From contig JAYTQG010000226.1 of the NCBI GenBank assembly GCA_043746815.1, positions 3,368 to 67,367 of the forward strand: a DNA stretch of 64,000 nt, written 5' to 3'. How positions within the stretch are numbered: the first letter of the stretch is position 1; each line of letters starts with the position of its first letter. Positions 1-7,256 of the stretch are shown here, piece after piece. Below the pieces are notes generated by a model. It worked only from the letters and a program-made list of their open reading frames with translations. It did not search any database and was not told where the DNA came from. Source of the stretch: JAYTQG01 sp043746815 (GTDB lineage Bacteria > Actinomycetota > Thermoleophilia > Miltoncostaeales > Miltoncostaeaceae). A program made the position numbers and the translations under genes.

Positions 1-1
1 G

Positions 2-802
2 CGGCGTGCTCAAGAGGCCACCGAGTCGCTGCGGCCGTACGCCCAGTCGATGCGCCGATTGATGGCGCAGGCTGCCCGTCAGAGCGGAAGCCTCAAGGGA
101 CTGCCGCTCCTCGACGAGCGCGAGACCACCACGCGGGCGATCATCATGGTCGTCACCGGTGACCGTGGCCTGGCCGGGGCCTTCAACGTCAACGTCATCC
201 GACGTGGGTTACAGGTGGGCGCCCAGCTGCGCGAAGCCGGCGCCGAGGTCAGCTATGTGGCTGTCGGCAAGAAGGGCGCGGGAACGCTCCGCTTTCGCGG
301 GATGCCCGTTGAGCGCGCCTTCGAGGGGATCTCCGGTTCGGCGACCTTCACCGACGCCGAACAGGTTGCCGAGTACCTCATCGGCGAGTTCACCGGAGGC
401 CGTGCCGACCAGGTCGTCATGATTTACAACGAGTTCAAGTCGGTGATTTTGCAGGAAGTTGCTGAGGAGCAGCTCCTTCCCGTGCAGCGCGTCGTGATCG
501 AGGATGACGACGACAACCCGGACTCCGAGCCCACCTTCTCGAAGGCGCTCGCCTTCTTCGAGCCGGACGCAAAGGACTTCCTCGTGAAGCTCCTGCCGAC
601 GTTCGTGAACACCCAGATCTACCGCGCGCTGTTGGAAAGTGCCGCGGCCGAACACGCTGCCCGACGTCAGGCGATGCGAAACGCCACGGACAATGCCGGA
701 ACGCTGATCGATGACTTGACCCTGAAGATGAACCGCGCCCGCCAGTCGGCCATTACTCAAGAACTTCTTGAGGTGGTTGCTGGTGCAGACGCCCTCACGT
801 AA
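2..802 (+). CDS. atpG: ATP synthase F1 gamma subunit, 5' partial
   Basis: Central rotor shaft of F1-ATPase, which couples rotation of the c-ring to catalysis in the beta subunits on the inner face of the membrane. The reading frame is open from the first base of the window, so the start lies upstream; 266 residues are visible against about 290-320 for the family. The C-terminal helix typical of gamma is clear (the stretch from AAAEHAARRQAMRNATDNA through LNRARQ-like sequence to ITQELLEVVAGADAL). The middle part is the less conserved globular domain. The gene is followed after 23 bp by atpD and then atpC, the usual gamma-beta-epsilon order. The rest of the atp operon is presumably upstream of the window. 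Confidence 0.97.
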   Translation, partial: RRAQEATESLRPYAQSMRRLMAQAARQSGSLKGLPLLDERETTTRAIIMVVTGDRGLAGAFNVNVIRRGLQVGAQLREAGAEVSYVAVGKKGAGTLRFRGMPVERAFEGISGSATFTDAEQVAEYLIGEFTGGRADQVVMIYNEFKSVILQEVAEEQLLPVQRVVIEDDDDNPDSEPTFSKALAFFEPDAKDFLVKLLPTFVNTQIYRALLESAAAEHAARRQAMRNATDNAGTLIDDLTLKMNRARQSAITQELLEVVAGADALT

Positions 803-825
803 CCCAAAGGACGACGAGCCCGCAC

Positions 826-2235
826 ATGGCAGATACCGCAACCACCGGGACCATTCTCGAGATCAAGGGCGTCGTCTTGGACGTCCACTTTCCCGGCGAG
901 CTTCCGAACATCTACAACGCCGTCGCCATCACGCGCGAGGATGGCACGACCCTGATCGCCGAAGTGCAGCAGCACCTGGGCGACAACAAGGTCCGCGCCG
1001 TCGCCATGGACACCACGGACGGTCTCGCCCGCGGCACGGCTGTCGTCGACACCGGTGGGCCGATCTCCGTTCCCGTCGGCGAGCGCACCCTCGGACGCAT
1101 CTTCAACGTGCTTGGTGAGGCGATCGACAACGGTGCTGATATCGGTGAGGGCGAGCGCCGTCCAATTCACCGTCAGGCACCCGCGTTCGACCAGTTGGAC
1201 CCGAAGGAAGAGATCTTCGAGACCGGTATCAAGGTCGTGGACCTCCTCGCACCGTATGTGAAGGGCGGCAAGATTGGCCTCTTCGGTGGTGCCGGTGTGG
1301 GTAAGACGGTGCTCATCCAGGAGCTGATCCACAACCTGGCCAAGGAGCACGGCGGACTGTCCGTGTTTGCCGGTGTGGGTGAGCGTACCCGCGAGGGCAA
1401 CGACCTCTGGCTGGAGATGAAGGAATCGGGCGTCATCGACAAGACTGCCCTGGTGTACGGCCAGATGAATGAGCCGCCGGGAGCTCGTCTTCGGGTCGCC
1501 CTCTCAGCCCTGACCATGGCGGAGTACTTCCGCGATGAGGCTGGCCAGGACGTGCTGCTGTTCATCGACAACATCTTCCGCTTTGTGCAGGCGGGCTCCG
1601 AGGTGTCGGCGCTGCTTGGCCGGATGCCCTCCGCCGTGGGATACCAGCCCACCCTGCAGTCTGAGATGGGTGCCCTCCAGGAGCGCATCACCTCGACGAA
1701 GAATGGTTCGGTCACCTCGGTGCAGGCCATTTACGTCCCTGCTGATGACTTGACCGACCCGGCCCCGGCCGCATCCTTCGCCCACCTTGACGCGACCACG
1801 GTGCTCAACCGCGCGATCTCGGAAAAGGGCATCTACCCGGCCGTGGACCCCCTGGACTCGACCTCCCGTGCACTGTCACGCGACACGGTCGGCGATGAGC
1901 ACTACTCCACCGCTCTTGCGGTCCAGGAGATCCTTCAGCAGTACAAGGACCTCCAGGACATCATCGCCATCCTTGGTGTGGACGAACTCACCGACGAGCA
2001 GAAGCTGACCGTTGGCCGCGCGCGTCGCATCGAGCGCTTCCTGTCGCAGCCCTTCCACGTGGCCGAGCCCTTCACCGGCACCCCGGGCGAGTACGTCCCG
2101 CTGGGCGAGACGGTGCGCGGGTTTAAGGAGATCATCGAGGGTAAGCACGACGAGTTGCCCGAGTCGGCCTTCTACATGGTTGGCGGGATCGACCAGGCCA
2201 TGTCCAAGGCCGAGAAGATGGCCACCACCGCGTGA
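826..2235 (+). CDS. atpD: ATP synthase F1 beta subunit
   Basis: Catalytic subunit of F1-ATPase; three copies alternate with alpha around gamma and make ATP from ADP and phosphate. The 469-residue product has the normal length. The P-loop GGAGVGKT lies at residues 154-161, followed by the GERTREGNDLW segment and the Walker B strand LLFIDNIFR. The tail LPESAFYMVGGIDQAM is characteristic of bacterial beta chains. Start ATG is preceded by AAAGGACG. The stop overlaps the GTG of atpC in a GTGA arrangement, so the two are translationally coupled. Confidence 0.99.
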   Translation: MADTATTGTILEIKGVVLDVHFPGELPNIYNAVAITREDGTTLIAEVQQHLGDNKVRAVAMDTTDGLARGTAVVDTGGPISVPVGERTLGRIFNVLGEAIDNGADIGEGERRPIHRQAPAFDQLDPKEEIFETGIKVVDLLAPYVKGGKIGLFGGAGVGKTVLIQELIHNLAKEHGGLSVFAGVGERTREGNDLWLEMKESGVIDKTALVYGQMNEPPGARLRVALSALTMAEYFRDEAGQDVLLFIDNIFRFVQAGSEVSALLGRMPSAVGYQPTLQSEMGALQERITSTKNGSVTSVQAIYVPADDLTDPAPAASFAHLDATTVLNRAISEKGIYPAVDPLDSTSRALSRDTVGDEHYSTALAVQEILQQYKDLQDIIAILGVDELTDEQKLTVGRARRIERFLSQPFHVAEPFTGTPGEYVPLGETVRGFKEIIEGKHDELPESAFYMVGGIDQAMSKAEKMATTA

Positions 2236-2660
2236 GCACCGAGACCCGCCAGTCGCGCCTCGGTGTTCGGGTCCTGACGCCCGAGGGGGCGATCTATGAC
2301 GGCCCTGCCGCCATGGTCATCGCGCCTTCGGTGATGGGTGAGGTGGGTATCCTGCCGCGCCATGCACCGCTGATCGCCTTCATGCGTGTCGGCGAGACCC
2401 GGATCAACATGCTCGGCGATGAGCCGCCGCTGGTCCTCGCCACCGGTGAGGGCTACCTCTCGGTCGAGGATGACACCGTCCTTGTGATGGTCGAGCAGGC
2501 CGACCGCGCCGATCACATCGACCGTGCCCGCGCCGAGGCGTCACTGGCTTCCGCCGAGGAGGCGCTCGCCGCTGCTGGCGAGGATGACAGCGCCCGGATG
2601 GCCGCTGAGGGCGCGAAGCGCCGCGCGGCAAACCGACTCAGGATCGTCGACAAGAAGTAG
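2232..2660 (+). CDS. atpC: ATP synthase F1 epsilon subunit
   Basis: Stalk and inhibitory subunit of F1-ATPase. The 142-residue product has the N-terminal beta-sandwich (LTPEGAIYDGPAAMVIAPSVMGEVGILPRHAP, here quoted only as a region of residues about 15-45) and the C-terminal helical hairpin rich in Ala, Glu and Arg (DRARAEASLASAEEALAAAG). The GTG start overlaps the atpD stop by 4 bp. It is the last gene of the operon; no clear hairpin terminator is visible in the 42 bp before the next small gene. Confidence 0.97.
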   Translation: MSTETRQSRLGVRVLTPEGAIYDGPAAMVIAPSVMGEVGILPRHAPLIAFMRVGETRINMLGDEPPLVLATGEGYLSVEDDTVLVMVEQADRADHIDRARAEASLASAEEALAAAGEDDSARMAAEGAKRRAANRLRIVDKK

Positions 2661-2702
2661 CGAATTCGTCGGTGGTCGCGCATCAAGGGCTCGCCTTCAC
2701 AC

Positions 2703-2933
2703 ATGCGACTGTCACGGACGCTCGATCTGGATGTCGTCGCAGCTGTGGAGCACCTCCGCGAGACCGAAGGAATTGGCTTGAGCGAAGCGGTCAATGGGCT
2801 GATCCGTCAGGGCCTCGTCGGCCGCGATACCCGGGCTGCATTTGTTCAGGCGACGTCTCCAGTCGGGATCATGATCGACGTGAGCAACGTGCACGAGGCC
2901 CTCAATCTGATTGATGGCCCGTTGCGCCAATGA
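2703..2933 (+). CDS. Ribbon-helix-helix protein, VapB/CopG-like orphan antitoxin
   Basis: A 76-residue protein whose first 40 residues fit a MetJ/Arc/CopG ribbon-helix-helix DNA-binding domain: beta strand RLSRTLDLDVV, helix AAVEHLRETEGIG, then LSEAVNGLIRQGL. The C-terminal part (residues about 44-73, with VGIMIDVSNVHEALNLIDG) resembles the toxin-wrapping tail of VapB-type antitoxins. Such genes normally sit 1-4 bp upstream of a PIN-domain toxin, but the next gene here encodes an unrelated 78-residue protein and no PIN domain is seen nearby. It may be a solitary regulator or the survivor of a broken toxin-antitoxin pair. The start ATG has no evident Shine-Dalgarno sequence. Confidence 0.75.
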   Translation: MRLSRTLDLDVVAAVEHLRETEGIGLSEAVNGLIRQGLVGRDTRAAFVQATSPVGIMIDVSNVHEALNLIDGPLRQ

Positions 2934-3037
2934 TGCTGGCGACGCCTCAACCTCCTGGTCCACGCGGGCGACGAACACGGTCGGTTTCACACTCGAGCGG
3001 GCAGGAGATCGGGGAGCGAGAGAGAACACGTGTTCGT

Positions 3038-3274
3038 ATGAGCGACGAAATGACATCACCCGTAACGAGTGCCCGACAGGTTCGCAGGCTGCTTGAGTTG
3101 ACCAGCGGCCTCCGGGTTGAATCGGTCCGCCGTGAACCGAGTACCGACGGGCGGGTGCTCTGGCGGGTCACCTCACGAGACGGGTCCGGCGCCCCCCGTG
3201 TTGGCATCGTGAACGACGAGGTAATCGCCGACGCCCTTGCCACCGTTCAAGGCGTGCTCGGCCCACGCGACTGA
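3038..3274 (+). CDS. Small hypothetical protein, 78 residues
   Basis: Function not recognised. The frame is open from 2930, but the part before 3038 is proline- and arginine-rich and overlaps the upstream gene, so the ATG at 3038 (protein starting MSDEMTSP) is preferred; GGAG and GAGAGA purine tracts lie upstream. The product is hydrophilic, with no membrane segment, and looks like a small alpha/beta fold: a helix at 12-24 (ARQVRRLLELTSG), strands around 27-50 (RVESVRREPS, VLWRVTSRD) and a C-terminal helix (ADALATVQGVLG). It follows the orphan antitoxin in the same orientation but does not look like a PIN, RelE or Doc toxin. Confidence 0.6.
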   Translation: MSDEMTSPVTSARQVRRLLELTSGLRVESVRREPSTDGRVLWRVTSRDGSGAPRVGIVNDEVIADALATVQGVLGPRD

Positions 3275-3361
3275 GTACAATCTGTTCGGGGAAGATGTTG
3301 CCCATGTAGATGTTCAGCAAACTGGACTCGGCGCCCCTTGTCGCCTTGCGAGCCTGCGGCC

Positions 3362-3367
3362 TACCGT
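3362..3367 (+). promoter_or_regulatory. -10 hexamer TACCGT upstream of the secreted hypothetical gene
   Basis: TACCGT fits the TANNNT pattern seen throughout this window. Six bases separate it from the ATG at 3374, which would place the transcript start at or next to the start codon, giving a leaderless mRNA. No Shine-Dalgarno sequence is present, in agreement. Confidence 0.5.
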
Positions 3368-3373
3368 GATGGG

Positions 3374-3814
3374 ATGTTCGACACGGAGGTTGGCATTCGG
3401 CGACTCGCGTGCATTGCCGCATTAGTCGCAGGCGTCGCGCTTGCGCACGCCGCCCCGGAACGGCACTACGCTGGCGTGACCGACGATCGACAGGCACTCG
3501 CGGTGGTCCTCACGGGCGGTGGCAGGGGCAGTATTCGCATCCAAACCACCGTCGCGTTGTCCTGCCCTGGGAAGGGAGCACCACCGGCGCCCCTTCATGT
3601 GCTGATCTACCGCGTGCCGGTGAGTGATTCTGGGGCCTTCCGCGTTCGGCTGCTTGCGGTCCACCCACGCCTGCGGCGGGTTGTTGTCTCGATCGCGGGA
3701 AAGGTTCGCGCAGACCGCGTGGATGGCGCGATCGCCGCGCGGGGAGAACGCGCTCGCTGGTGCCGCTCGTTCGTGCGTTTCAGCAGTCGGCTCCTCGTCG
3801 GGCAGTACGGCTAG
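3374..3814 (+). CDS. Secreted hypothetical protein, 146 residues
   Basis: No family recognised. The frame is open from 3338, but the ATG at 3374 gives a sensible signal peptide: MFDTEVGIRR, then hydrophobic LACIAALVAGVALAHA, with likely cleavage after the AHA. The mature part is rich in beta-strand sequence (RGSIRIQTTVALSCPG, then PLHVLIYRVPVSDSGAFRVRL) and holds two cysteines (one in SCPG, one in RWCRS) that could form a disulfide. This suggests a small exported beta-sandwich protein. The TACCGT hexamer 6 bp upstream supports this start as leaderless. Confidence 0.6.
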   Translation: MFDTEVGIRRLACIAALVAGVALAHAAPERHYAGVTDDRQALAVVLTGGGRGSIRIQTTVALSCPGKGAPPAPLHVLIYRVPVSDSGAFRVRLLAVHPRLRRVVVSIAGKVRADRVDGAIAARGERARWCRSFVRFSSRLLVGQYG

Positions 3815-4058
3815 CCCCCGGACTTGACCGGTAGGAGCCAGGGGGCAAGGACTCTGCCACCGACCCGGAAAGTGAAGGCAGGCTCCGATGTCCCGAACCG
3901 TCCGTGCGCTGTTCATCGTTCCGAGGAGCCCGTCGCTTGCAGACTCCGCAGGACCAAGTGCATCACTGTCCGAGTGCAGACCACGAAGCCAGCGCGGATC
4001 AAGGTCACGACCTCGGACTTCGTGAACGTCAAGTAGCCGCGAGGAGCGGCACGGCCGC
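3815..4058. other. Intergenic stretch with no convincing gene
   Basis: A reading frame of 70 codons can be drawn at 3824-4036 from a TTG, ending in a basic, strand-like stretch (CITVRVQTTKPARIKVTT). It has no ribosome site and resembles a degraded gene end more than an intact protein. No tRNA or strong hairpin is seen. Confidence 0.4.
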
Positions 4059-4064
4059 TAAGGT
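4059..4064 (+). promoter_or_regulatory. -10 hexamer TAAGGT of the MFS gene
   Basis: TAAGGT lies 8 bp before the GTG at 4073, again predicting a leaderless transcript. The same hexamer TAAGGT is used upstream of the COG4705 gene at 63275. Confidence 0.5.
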
Positions 4065-4072
4065 GCGCGGCC

Positions 4073-5281
4073 GTGCTGGGTCTGCCACCAATCCTGAGCG
4101 TCGCCAGTTTTCGGCGCGTGTGGTTTGCCGGACTCGCATCGAACGCTGGTTCGTGGTTTCAGGCCACCGCTGCCGGGTGGTTGGTCTACCACTACACCCA
4201 AAGCCCGGCGGTCGTCGGTGCATTGTCACTGGTCGCGCGCCTTCCGGCGATTGTCTTCTCGACCGTTGCGGGCCACCTCGCAGACCGATTTGATCGGCGT
4301 CATGTCGGTATCGCCACCGGAATCGGGCAGGGCCTCGCCGCGCTGGCGCTCGCCGTTGCTGGGCTGTTCGGGGTCCAGTCGACTCTCTTCATCTTCATTG
4401 CGACATTCTTTGTCGGGTTGGGTTTCGCCCTCGGCCTTCCGGCAATGCTTGCCCTGATCGGCGAGCTTCCCGGGCGCGATCGTCTGCCGGAGGCAATTCG
4501 TGTGAACGCGGCAGGCATTAACGTCGCCCGCATGATTGGACCAGTCATGGGCGGCGGCGTTCTCCTCGTCTTCGGACCAACGACATGCTTCGCCCTGAAT
4601 GCGGTCTCATTCCTGGGACTGGTGGTCGTTCTTGCGCGCCTTCCGCCGATGCCTCGGAGCGGGAACCACACCGTTGCGACGACCCGCGACGCGCTCCGCT
4701 ACGCCGTGACGGACCCTGCGCCCCGACGCCTTCTGTCGGGTGCGTCGATCTTCTGCATCCTGGCAGCGCCGATGCAGGAGCTTGCGCCTGTTGTGGCGGC
4801 GCGCGTCGGCACGGGAAAGGGCGGGTTGGGTCTCCTTCTCGGCGCCATGGGGGCGGGTGCCCTGATCGGCGCGGTGGTTCTCAGCAAGTCGGAGGACCGC
4901 GGGCTGCCTCGGCACATTGCGTTGCCATTGGGGTCGACTGCCACGGCAGTGGGACTGGGCCTTGTCGCCATCTCGCCGTGGCTCTGGCTCTCGTTGATCG
5001 GTATGGCGGCAGGTGGATTCTTTTGGATTTGGATCTTCACGCTGACGAATACCGCCATCCAACTGACAAGCCCGCCGGAGCTCGTCGGACGCATGCTCGG
5101 TCTCTACCAGGCCGCGGTGGTCGGCCCGATTGCGATTGGTGCGTTCGCGGCGGGCTCCGTCGCGGAGGTCATCGGAATCGGCGGGAGCCTCGGGCTGTGC
5201 GCGGCTACCCTTGCGGGTTGGGGGTTGTGGAGCCTTGCGAACCCGGTGGGCGAGATCGACCGGGTCGTGCCCGTCCAATAA
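4073..5281 (+). CDS. MFS transporter of the MFS_3 / EntS-like exporter group
   Basis: A 402-residue integral membrane protein with about twelve hydrophobic segments. The N-terminus (FRRVWFAGLASNAGSWFQATAAGWLVY) and the loop between segments 2 and 3 (AGHLADRFDRRHV) are typical of the enterobactin-exporter-like 'transmembrane secretion effector' branch of the major facilitator superfamily. It probably expels a small molecule by proton antiport; the substrate cannot be told. No substrate biosynthesis cluster is adjacent. The last 77 bp overlap the tail of the convergent hydrolase gene. Confidence 0.88.
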   Translation: MLGLPPILSVASFRRVWFAGLASNAGSWFQATAAGWLVYHYTQSPAVVGALSLVARLPAIVFSTVAGHLADRFDRRHVGIATGIGQGLAALALAVAGLFGVQSTLFIFIATFFVGLGFALGLPAMLALIGELPGRDRLPEAIRVNAAGINVARMIGPVMGGGVLLVFGPTTCFALNAVSFLGLVVVLARLPPMPRSGNHTVATTRDALRYAVTDPAPRRLLSGASIFCILAAPMQELAPVVAARVGTGKGGLGLLLGAMGAGALIGAVVLSKSEDRGLPRHIALPLGSTATAVGLGLVAISPWLWLSLIGMAAGGFFWIWIFTLTNTAIQLTSPPELVGRMLGLYQAAVVGPIAIGAFAAGSVAEVIGIGGSLGLCAATLAGWGLWSLANPVGEIDRVVPVQ

Positions 5282-6083
5282 ACGCAGCGGTGCGGTCGAC
5301 AAGCGACGTTGGCGGGCGCCGAGTCTTGAGGTCCTGAATTTGGTGTCCGAGACCGGGAATTTGCAGGAGGGCTGTGGGTAGGCGGCGTTTTCGGCGGGCA
5401 GACACGATCCGCAGAGAGTCGCCGATTGGCACGACACGGTCCGCGGTTCCCTGCACGACAAGTGTGGGTTGGCGAACGCGGCGGGCATCGTCGAGCGGAT
5501 CTAAGCGGGCGGTTGCTCGGGCCGCCTTGGTTCCGACGATCCGGCCGAGCACTGCCAGCTGGCCCGCGTTTGCGAAGTCCCCAAGCGGGCGGCCCGGGGC
5601 CGCCAGCGTGATGACGCGGTCGATGGCGGGCACGCGCCACGCCGCCGCGAGGGCGAGATCGCCTCCCTGGCTGTGTCCGATCAACGCCAGGTGCGTGCGA
5701 TCGACATCGGGAAGCCGTGCGAGGACGCGCGTGGCTGCGACCGCGTCGGCACGCATGACAAGCGGGTTGAGCCATGAAAGTGCTGGCCCAGTCGAGGCGC
5801 CCAAACCGCGTTTGTCGTAGCGAAGGACGGCGACTCCTCGGGCCACGAGCGCGTCTGCCCAATCGCGGTAGAGGGTCCCCTGAAGCCCTCCGTCGCGATT
5901 GTCTGGGCCGAAACCGTCGATGATCATCGCCGCGGGAAAGGGTCCAGGGCCGTCCGGAGTGCTGAACACCGCGTCAAGGCGGAATCCCCCGGTCGTACGG
6001 ATACTCACCGGACGGTCTGCCGCCGCTGCGGTGCCGACGCTGATGGCAAGGATCGACGCCGTCGTTGGGATGCATCCGCGCAC
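5205..6083 (-). CDS. Exported alpha/beta hydrolase
   Basis: A 292-residue serine hydrolase with a probable signal peptide (residues 1-22, hydrophobic ASILAISVGTAAAA). The nucleophile elbow GHSQG is at 136-140 (Ser138), with the likely acid Asp215 in GTADRVVP and His247 in GLGHQ, so the triad is complete. The family includes esterases, acyl-peptide hydrolases and similar enzymes, and the substrate is unknown. The GTG start is preceded at 7 bp by TACCCT, so the mRNA may be leaderless. It is divergent from the M20 peptidase gene, and its 3' end overlaps the MFS gene by 77 bp tail to tail. Confidence 0.85.
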   Translation of the reverse strand: MRGCIPTTASILAISVGTAAAADRPVSIRTTGGFRLDAVFSTPDGPGPFPAAMIIDGFGPDNRDGGLQGTLYRDWADALVARGVAVLRYDKRGLGASTGPALSWLNPLVMRADAVAATRVLARLPDVDRTHLALIGHSQGGDLALAAAWRVPAIDRVITLAAPGRPLGDFANAGQLAVLGRIVGTKAARATARLDPLDDARRVRQPTLVVQGTADRVVPIGDSLRIVSARRKRRLPTALLQIPGLGHQIQDLKTRRPPTSLVDRTAAFIGRARPGRSRPPGSQGSTTPNPQG

Positions 6084-6090
6084 TGCTCCT

Positions 6091-6096
6091 AGGGTA
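6091..6096 (-). promoter_or_regulatory. -10 hexamer TACCCT of the hydrolase gene
   Basis: Read on the minus strand, TACCCT is followed by 7 bases (AGGAGCA) and the GTG start. The AGGAG lies only 2 bases from the start, too close for a normal ribosome site. Confidence 0.5.
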
Positions 6097-6151
6097 GCGC
6101 CGGTTCAGCCGATCGTCGTCCAACGGCCGACGCGCCCTGAACGGAGCACGG

Positions 6152-6157
6152 TATCCT
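6152..6157 (+). promoter_or_regulatory. Extended -10 (GGTATCCT) of the M20 peptidase operon
   Basis: The hexamer TATCCT preceded by GG lies 7 bp before the GTG at 6165. It shares the GGTANNNT form with the trpS, murE, smpB, ftsE, mraZ and tmRNA promoters in this window. Confidence 0.55.
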
Positions 6158-6164
6158 GACTTCC

Positions 6165-7256
6165 GTGGATGAGCTCCGGCTTGCAAGCCGTCTCATCGCC
6201 ATCGACAGTTCGTCGCCCACTGGGGTGGCCGATGTGATGGCGGTTGTGGCGGGCGAACTGACGGACCGTGGCGTCGCGTTCGAGCGGCGCGAGGTCATCG
6301 GGCGCCCATGCCTGATCGCACGCGCCGGCGGTGGTCCCATCAAGGTGATTCTCCATGCTCATGTGGATGTCGTCCCAGGACGACCGGACCAGTTTCACCC
6401 CCGTCTGGACGGCGGGCGTCTCGTGGGACGCGGCGCCTACGACATGAAGGCTGCCCTCGCTGTGATGATTGGCCTGATGGGAACGCTTGGTCCTGATCTT
6501 GGTTGCGAGGTCGAGTTGGTCGTCGTTCCGGACGAGGAGCGTGCTGATCCGTCGATCAACTGCACTGAGGTCCTGGCCAAGGACGGTATGCGGGCGGATC
6601 TCGTGATCTGCGGTGAGCCCACGGACCTCTGCGTCGGGGTGCAGTCCAAGGGGCTGCTCCTCTTGCAGGCAACCATGCGCGGTGTCGCGGCCCACGGCTC
6701 GACCCCCTGGGCAGGTAGGAACGCGATTTTGGATGGGGTCGACGCGGTCCGCTCACTGGTGGACCTCCCATTCATGGAGGCCACCTCTGCCCGCTACGAC
6801 CGACCGTCCGTGAACCTCGGACGAATCGCTGGTGGGAGCGCCGTCAACTCCGTCGCTGACACGTGCGTTCTGGAACTCGACGTCCGCATTTTGCCCGGCC
6901 AATGTCCAGAGGCGGTCGTCGCCGAGATTCGCGGCGCCGCCGACTGGGAGATTGACGTGCGCCTGGACTGGCCTCCCGCTGACGTCGACCCCGACCACCC
7001 GTTGGTCGCGCATGTACTGACCGCTGCGCGCGCGGTGTCGTCCTCCGCCACGGCCGTGGGACGCGACGGAACCTCCGACGCGGTTGCTTTTCAGGCGCAT
7101 GGAGTCCCAGCGATCGAATTTGGTCCACTAGGGGGAGGACACCACGGTCCCGACGAATATGTCGATGTGGACGGACTCCTCGCCTACCGACACGCCCTCG
7201 GGGATGCCCTCGCCCGCGTCGGTGCTCACGCGACGAGCTCGGCGGTCCGCGGATGA
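6165..7256 (+). CDS. M20-family metallopeptidase (ArgE/DapE-like deacylase)
   Basis: A 363-residue zinc hydrolase of the ArgE/DapE/CPG2 group, which removes acyl groups from amino acids or small peptides. Metal ligands are visible: His66 and Asp68 region (HAHVD), Asp93 (GAYDMK), the catalytic Glu pair in PDEE at 124-125, the E in GEPTD near 151, and the late HHGPDE motif. The dimerisation domain sits between about 170 and 280. The gene overlaps the next one by ATGA, so it is coupled to the LCP ligase; the functional link between them is not obvious. Assignment to argE or dapE specifically is not justified. Confidence 0.85.
   Translation: MDELRLASRLIAIDSSSPTGVADVMAVVAGELTDRGVAFERREVIGRPCLIARAGGGPIKVILHAHVDVVPGRPDQFHPRLDGGRLVGRGAYDMKAALAVMIGLMGTLGPDLGCEVELVVVPDEERADPSINCTEVLAKDGMRADLVICGEPTDLCVGVQSKGLLLLQATMRGVAAHGSTPWAGRNAILDGVDAVRSLVDLPFMEATSARYDRPSVNLGRIAGGSAVNSVADTCVLELDVRILPGQCPEAVVAEIRGAADWEIDVRLDWPPADVDPDHPLVAHVLTAARAVSSSATAVGRDGTSDAVAFQAHGVPAIEFGPLGGGHHGPDEYVDVDGLLAYRHALGDALARVGAHATSSAVRG

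Noticed and set aside
3824..4036. A 70-codon frame from TTG before the MFS gene
   Set aside because: No ribosome site or homology; kept only as a note on the intergenic stretch.
4607..5488. A 293-codon open frame on the minus strand
   Set aside because: Antisense to the MFS gene and out of frame with the hydrolase; Arg/Pro/Gln-rich shadow composition.
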